DNA of 64,000 bases from DATKUC01 sp964577375. Lineage in GTDB: Bacteria; Spirochaetota; Spirochaetia; DSM-27196; DATKUC01. The translations under genes and the position numbers were made by a program. The notes under the pieces were generated by a model. It saw only the letters and a program-made list of their open reading frames with translations. It was not told the origin of the DNA and made no database searches. The stretch's first letter is position 1. Each line of letters opens with the position of its first letter. Of the stretch, positions 61,074 to 64,000 are shown piece after piece. The stretch covers positions 3,388 to 67,387 of the forward strand of contig CAZNYW010000016.1 of assembly GCA_964577375.1 (NCBI GenBank). The letters run 5' to 3'.

Positions 61074-62228
61074 ATGAGCAGCTTGTCCACGCCGGAACGG
61101 TTTTTTGCAAGCGACAACGCATCTCCGGTTCATCCCGACATCATCTCCGCCCTCCTTGCGGCGAACAGCGGGCACGCGCTCTCGTACGGGGACGATGACG
61201 TAACGCGCAGCGCCGAAGAGGCATTCCGCAACCTGCTTGGCCCCTCCGCGCAGCCCTTCTTCGTCTACAATGGGACTGCTGCCAACGTGCTCGGCCTCGA
61301 GTCGGTCCTGCGCCCCTACAACGCCATCATCTGCGCGACGGTCGCGCATATCAACGAGGATGAGTGCGGGGCGCCGGAACGCCACGTCGGCGCAAAGCTT
61401 CTCACCGTTCGTACGCCCGACGGCCGGCTGACCGTTCCGCTCATCGAGCATTTTCTCGAAGACGTCGGAAACGAGCACCGCTCGCAGCCGGGCGCCGTTT
61501 CGATAACCCAGGCAACCGAAGTCGGGACAGTCTACACGCCCCATCAGGTGAAGGAACTTGCGGACTTCTGTCATACGCACGGCATGTACCTGCACATGGA
61601 TGGCGCGCGTCTCGCGAATGCAGCCGTCAGCCTTGGAACCGAGATTCGAAGCTTCACGGTCGACGCAGGTGTCGACATCCTCTCCTTCGGAGGCACCAAG
61701 AACGGCCTCATGTTCGGGGAGGCGGTAGTGTTCTTTCGACCCGAGCCCGCCGAGCAGTTCCGGTACATTCGCAAACAGGGAATGCAGCTTGCAAGCAAGA
61801 TGAGGTACATTGCCTGTCAGTTCGATGCCTACCTTCGCGGCGGGATCTGGCGCGCAAATGCCGAGCATTCAAACAGAATGGCACGAATGCTCGCAGATTC
61901 AGTCGAGGGAATCGAGGGCGTTTCGCTCGCCTATCCGGTGGAGTCCAACGGAGTGTTCGCGCGTATTCCGACGCGGATAGCAGAGCCGCTTCGAGAGCTC
62001 CATCCGTTCTACGATTGGGAGAAGGAACCGTCCGCACAGAGAGCGGGCGCACTTGGTGCGGGCCCACCGGGCGCGGACGCACAAGGAGCCGGCAGCCAAG
62101 ATTCAGGCGGCGGCGAGGACGCCACCGTGGCGCGCTGGATGGCCTCGTTCGATACTACCGAAGAGGATGTCGAGCGCTTCGTAGCGGATTTGAAGCGCCT
62201 GCTGGCGGCGACCCCCGTGCAGGCGTAG
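61074..62228 (+). CDS. ltaE: Low-specificity L-threonine aldolase
   Basis: PLP enzyme cleaving threonine (or allo-threonine) to glycine and acetaldehyde. Visible landmarks: GDDDVTRSAEEAFRNLLG, FVYNGTAANVLGL, HINEDECGAPE, HMDGARLANAAVSLG, the Schiff-base Lys in FGGTKNGLMFGEAVVFF, and the RKQGMQLASKMRYIACQF stretch. Near residues 320-350 it holds an unusual low-complexity insertion (GALGAGPPGADAQGAG, and GSQDSGGGEDA). It starts 12 bases after the Rel-TPR stop and is probably in its operon. Confidence 0.9.
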   Translation: MSSLSTPERFFASDNASPVHPDIISALLAANSGHALSYGDDDVTRSAEEAFRNLLGPSAQPFFVYNGTAANVLGLESVLRPYNAIICATVAHINEDECGAPERHVGAKLLTVRTPDGRLTVPLIEHFLEDVGNEHRSQPGAVSITQATEVGTVYTPHQVKELADFCHTHGMYLHMDGARLANAAVSLGTEIRSFTVDAGVDILSFGGTKNGLMFGEAVVFFRPEPAEQFRYIRKQGMQLASKMRYIACQFDAYLRGGIWRANAEHSNRMARMLADSVEGIEGVSLAYPVESNGVFARIPTRIAEPLRELHPFYDWEKEPSAQRAGALGAGPPGADAQGAGSQDSGGGEDATVARWMASFDTTEEDVERFVADLKRLLAATPVQA

Positions 62229-62232
62229 ACGT

Positions 62233-62583
62233 TCAGTCCGGGAACTTCTCGGGCGGGCGACGTTCGGGTATCTGGCTCGGCATTTTCCCCGATGCCGCAA
62301 ACTCTCTGGTCAGGAAAAGACCACAGAAACAGTGACCGTACTCCTTCTGGTCGGGGAGGTTGTAGTCGCAGGGACACGCAATGTCCCCGTCCTTCTCCCT
62401 GTCGCCCCATGAGTCGCGGCAGGGACACTGATAAAAGCCGTACCGGTTGAAATTGACGGTCAGCCCTTCGACCAGGCTGTCGAGAAACGCCCCGTCCTGG
62501 TTGAGAGACCAGCCGTTGTGCATTGCCACCATGTGAACGAACTTCTCGGTATCTGCGATCGACTTCGTCGGTTTGTCGGGCAT
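62233..62583 (-). CDS. Ferredoxin:thioredoxin reductase catalytic-subunit-like protein
   Basis: A 116-aa protein with three Cys-x-Cys pairs: YQCPCRDSW (53/55), ACPCDY (70/72) and HCFCGLF (85/87). These match the FTR beta-type 4Fe-4S/disulfide site, in which light-independent relatives reduce thioredoxin or glutaredoxin. Spacings are 14 and 12 residues, while plant FTR has 16 and 8, and the usual His of CHC is Phe. It is downstream of the glutaredoxin-like gene (13 bases), consistent with a redox pair. Confidence 0.82.
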   Translation of the reverse strand: MPDKPTKSIADTEKFVHMVAMHNGWSLNQDGAFLDSLVEGLTVNFNRYGFYQCPCRDSWGDREKDGDIACPCDYNLPDQKEYGHCFCGLFLTREFAASGKMPSQIPERRPPEKFPD

Positions 62584-62596
62584 GCCGGTGGAGCTC

Positions 62597-62902
62597 CTAG
62601 TCTTCGATGCCGAGGGCCTTCCGGTATTCCTCTTCGCGAAATCCGGAAATAGCCTGCTCGTCCCGAACCGTAAGCACCGGAAACACCGGCAGATTCTTGT
62701 ATTTCTGCTTGAGGTCTGCCTTGATTTCCCGCTTTTTGTCGACGTCGATCTTGTCCAGGTAGATGTACTGGAACTGGATCTTCTGCGACTTGAGGAACTC
62801 TATTGCGCGCTTGCAGAACCCGCATGTCGAGAGTGCGTACAGCTTCAGGTTGAGATCGCCCTGCGATCCATCTTCCCGAACGAATTCCACCGCTTCCTGC
62901 AT
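62597..62902 (-). CDS. Glutaredoxin-like protein (CGFC)
   Basis: A 101-aa thioredoxin-fold protein; active site LYALSTCGFCKRAIEFL (Cys27, Cys30), conserved FPVLTV (cis-Pro region), and a C-terminal helix EEEYRKALGIED. The active site resembles NrdH or glutaredoxin rather than thioredoxin. A TATCTT box lies 6 bases before the ATG, with TGGTCA 17 bases upstream, so the transcript may be leaderless. It leads an operon with the FTR-like gene. Confidence 0.85.
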   Translation of the reverse strand: MQEAVEFVREDGSQGDLNLKLYALSTCGFCKRAIEFLKSQKIQFQYIYLDKIDVDKKREIKADLKQKYKNLPVFPVLTVRDEQAISGFREEEYRKALGIED

Positions 62903-62908
62903 GTCAAT

Positions 62909-62937
62909 AAGATAACAGGCGAGGGAACGAATGACCA
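62909..62937 (-). promoter_or_regulatory. Putative leaderless promoter of the glutaredoxin/FTR operon
   Basis: Minus strand: TGGTCA, a 17-base spacer, TATCTT, then 6 bases to the ATG. Confidence 0.5.
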
Positions 62938-62948
62938 GAGATGCGTGC

Positions 62949-63746
62949 CTACAGCTCGCGCAGCTTGTCTATGCGCGCCTCGACCGTCTTGAGCTTCTCC
63001 CGGAGGCTGTCGATGGTGCGTTCCAGCCGCTGCTTCTCCGAGAACAGGAGCTCGATAGGCTCCCTCTCGGTTTCCGGGCGCCGCTTCACCGCTGCCTTGA
63101 CCATATCCGCACTCTGCCCGTTCTGGAATGCTTCCACGGCAATCTTTCGCTGTTCGGGATTGCGGATGTTGGCAACCGTCCTCATGTTTTCGAAGCCGAT
63201 TGCAGGCGTAACGTCCAGCGAATGGATGCGCATCAGCGTTGTCACCGAGGTGCGGTCAAGGCATAGCGCGCGCTCCACATAGTCCTCGAAACGTGCGTTG
63301 TGCTCACGGCACAGCTCCTCCGCCTTCACGAGCAGCCCGCCGAGATCCTTCACCAGCTGCCCGTTCGGCACCAGATACTCCTCTTTGATCCGCCGGGTCA
63401 GGCGAACGAAATCCGGGTGCTCGGCGAAGATGCTGCGGTACACTCCAGCCTCTTCGGCCTTTACCAGAAGCTCGTGCAGTATCCTGCGGTACTCCGTGGT
63501 ATGAGCGCGCGAAGAGATCGGCACCGTGGCGCGCGTGAAGTGGATGTGGTGCGCGTACTCGTGTATCGCGGTGTACATGAGTGCGTTGTCGTCGCGGAAG
63601 TTCCGATTGTGGATGATGATCTCCCGCCGCTCCGGATAGTAGAGCCCGTTGACCCTCTTGCTCTGTTTGCCGGAGAAGATCACCGAAAAATCATCGTCGA
63701 CCGGCTCTACGGAGAGCAGCCGGCTCTTGACCTGGTCCTGGTTCAC
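62949..63746 (-). CDS. HExxH zinc-peptidase-like protein with ParB-like helical domain
   Basis: Residues about 30-100 contain a zincin motif HEYAH (62-66) in AIHEYAHHIHFTRATVP, with possible third ligand Glu85 in TTEYRRILHELL. Residues about 140-225 look like the helix-turn-helix core of ParB-type proteins (LDRTSVTTLMRIHS, PAIGFENMRTVANIRNPEQR in part, AVEAFQNGQSADMVKAAVKR). A coiled coil (230-264) ends the chain. This recalls ImmA/IrrE-type protease-regulator fusions but in the opposite domain order. Start GTG at 63746 with TTGAGG upstream. Function not established. Confidence 0.7.
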   Translation of the reverse strand: MNQDQVKSRLLSVEPVDDDFSVIFSGKQSKRVNGLYYPERREIIIHNRNFRDDNALMYTAIHEYAHHIHFTRATVPISSRAHTTEYRRILHELLVKAEEAGVYRSIFAEHPDFVRLTRRIKEEYLVPNGQLVKDLGGLLVKAEELCREHNARFEDYVERALCLDRTSVTTLMRIHSLDVTPAIGFENMRTVANIRNPEQRKIAVEAFQNGQSADMVKAAVKRRPETEREPIELLFSEKQRLERTIDSLREKLKTVEARIDKLREL

Positions 63747-63789
63747 TGCTGTGCCTCAATGGGGTAGGGGTGCGATTGTGCTTCAGGAT

Positions 63790-63817
63790 ATTATAGATGT
63801 TCGGGCACATTTTTCAA
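63790..63817 (-). promoter_or_regulatory. Putative sigma70 promoter of the HExxH-protein gene
   Basis: Minus strand: TTGAAA, a 16-base spacer, then a perfect TATAAT; leader about 35-40 nt. Confidence 0.6.
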
Positions 63818-63826
63818 GTTTTCCGA

Positions 63827-63850
63827 AGTATCAAGAAGCCTGTTGATACC
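63827..63850 (-). repeat. Solo end of the dispersed palindromic element, R5
   Basis: AGTATCAAGAAGCCTGTTGATACC, the reverse complement of the right-end motif of R1-R4 (20 of 23 bases shared with R3). No left end is found in the remaining 150 bases of the window, so this is a lone end or a remnant. Confidence 0.65.
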
Positions 63851-64000
63851 AGGGATCCAGATCAGCGAGCGCATACGCAGGGACTCGAATCGAGGTTCCC
63901 CGCTGCCCGACCTTCCATCTTACAGGCGGCGTGATCACCTTCGCTGTCCACACCCGGCGAACCGACTCAGGAATCTCCCTGGTCATGACCCGTATCCTTC
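63831..64000 (-). CDS. Partial protein-coding frame, ending in repeat R5
   Basis: A reading frame open from the window edge to a TGA at 63831-63833. The last residues (ADLDPWYQQAS) are encoded by repeat end R5. Upstream residues include TAKVITPPVRWKVGQRG. The start is outside the window or at an internal ATG; no domain can be named. It could be spurious. Confidence 0.4.
   Translation of the reverse strand, partial: RIRVMTREIPESVRRVWTAKVITPPVRWKVGQRGTSIRVPAYALADLDPWYQQAS

Noticed and set aside
59931..61868. A 645-codon open frame antisense to the Rel-TPR and aldolase genes
   Set aside because: It spans two well-supported genes and shows no domain of its own.
63870..63910. A tRNA-like GACTCGAATC motif near the window edge
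   Set aside because: No matching acceptor stem or anticodon arm can be folded around it, and the region lies in an open coding frame.

Overview
The window is a gene-dense, GC-rich bacterial chromosome segment of mostly housekeeping and conserved hypothetical genes. I see no rRNA, CRISPR array, complete insertion sequence or prophage. A spirochaete is my best guess, at moderate confidence. The signs are a trpCF fusion, a plant/spirochaete-type phosphofructokinase, many lipoproteins, CheD beside an MCP-like soluble protein, a UgpC/MsmX importer ATPase, and several hypotheticals that resemble spirochaete-restricted families. This is from memory of the families, not from a search.

Layout. 1-4.8 kb: end of a trp operon (trpD-trpCF-trpB-trpA, each pair overlapping by 4 bases), then trxA. 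4.8-12 kb: lipoproteins, a Crp/Fnr regulator, glmS, a VWA-like secreted protein and a DUF554 membrane protein. 12-19.7 kb: glgP, hom, a YjjG-like phosphatase, mraY and an amidase. 19.7-24.4 kb: a B12-type radical SAM protein facing a ParB-like / spore-photoproduct-lyase-like / FecR-domain operon. 24.4-29.5 kb: cheD (frameshifted), an MCP-like protein, ugpC and a sugar-binding lipoprotein. 29.6-43.4 kb: yhcC, hypotheticals, an aminotransferase, ogt, an acetyltransferase-like protein, hflX, corA, an M23 peptidase and galE. 43.7-52 kb: phosphofructokinase, a phosphatase, a cation efflux protein, an unidentified structured RNA, purK-purE, ychF and a GH1 glycosidase. 52-64 kb: signalling genes (LuxR type, response regulator, GGDEF-EAL, RelA-TPR), a RACo-like activator with a DUF1638 protein, threonine aldolase, a reductase/glutaredoxin pair and an HExxH protein.

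Three features go beyond ordinary annotation. (1) A 136-138 bp dispersed element with palindromic 22-bp ends occurs four times, in both orientations, plus one solo end. One copy is flanked by a 10-bp direct repeat and another sits inside a 15-bp tandem repeat array. (2) A roughly 300-nt structured RNA gene with a consensus promoter and terminator lies divergent from purK. (3) About ten genes have a -10 box 6-8 nt before the start codon and no Shine-Dalgarno sequence, which points to widespread leaderless transcription. Other points of note are a single-base frameshift in cheD, an SPL-like enzyme without the catalytic cysteine, and a zinc-peptidase motif joined to a ParB-like helical region.
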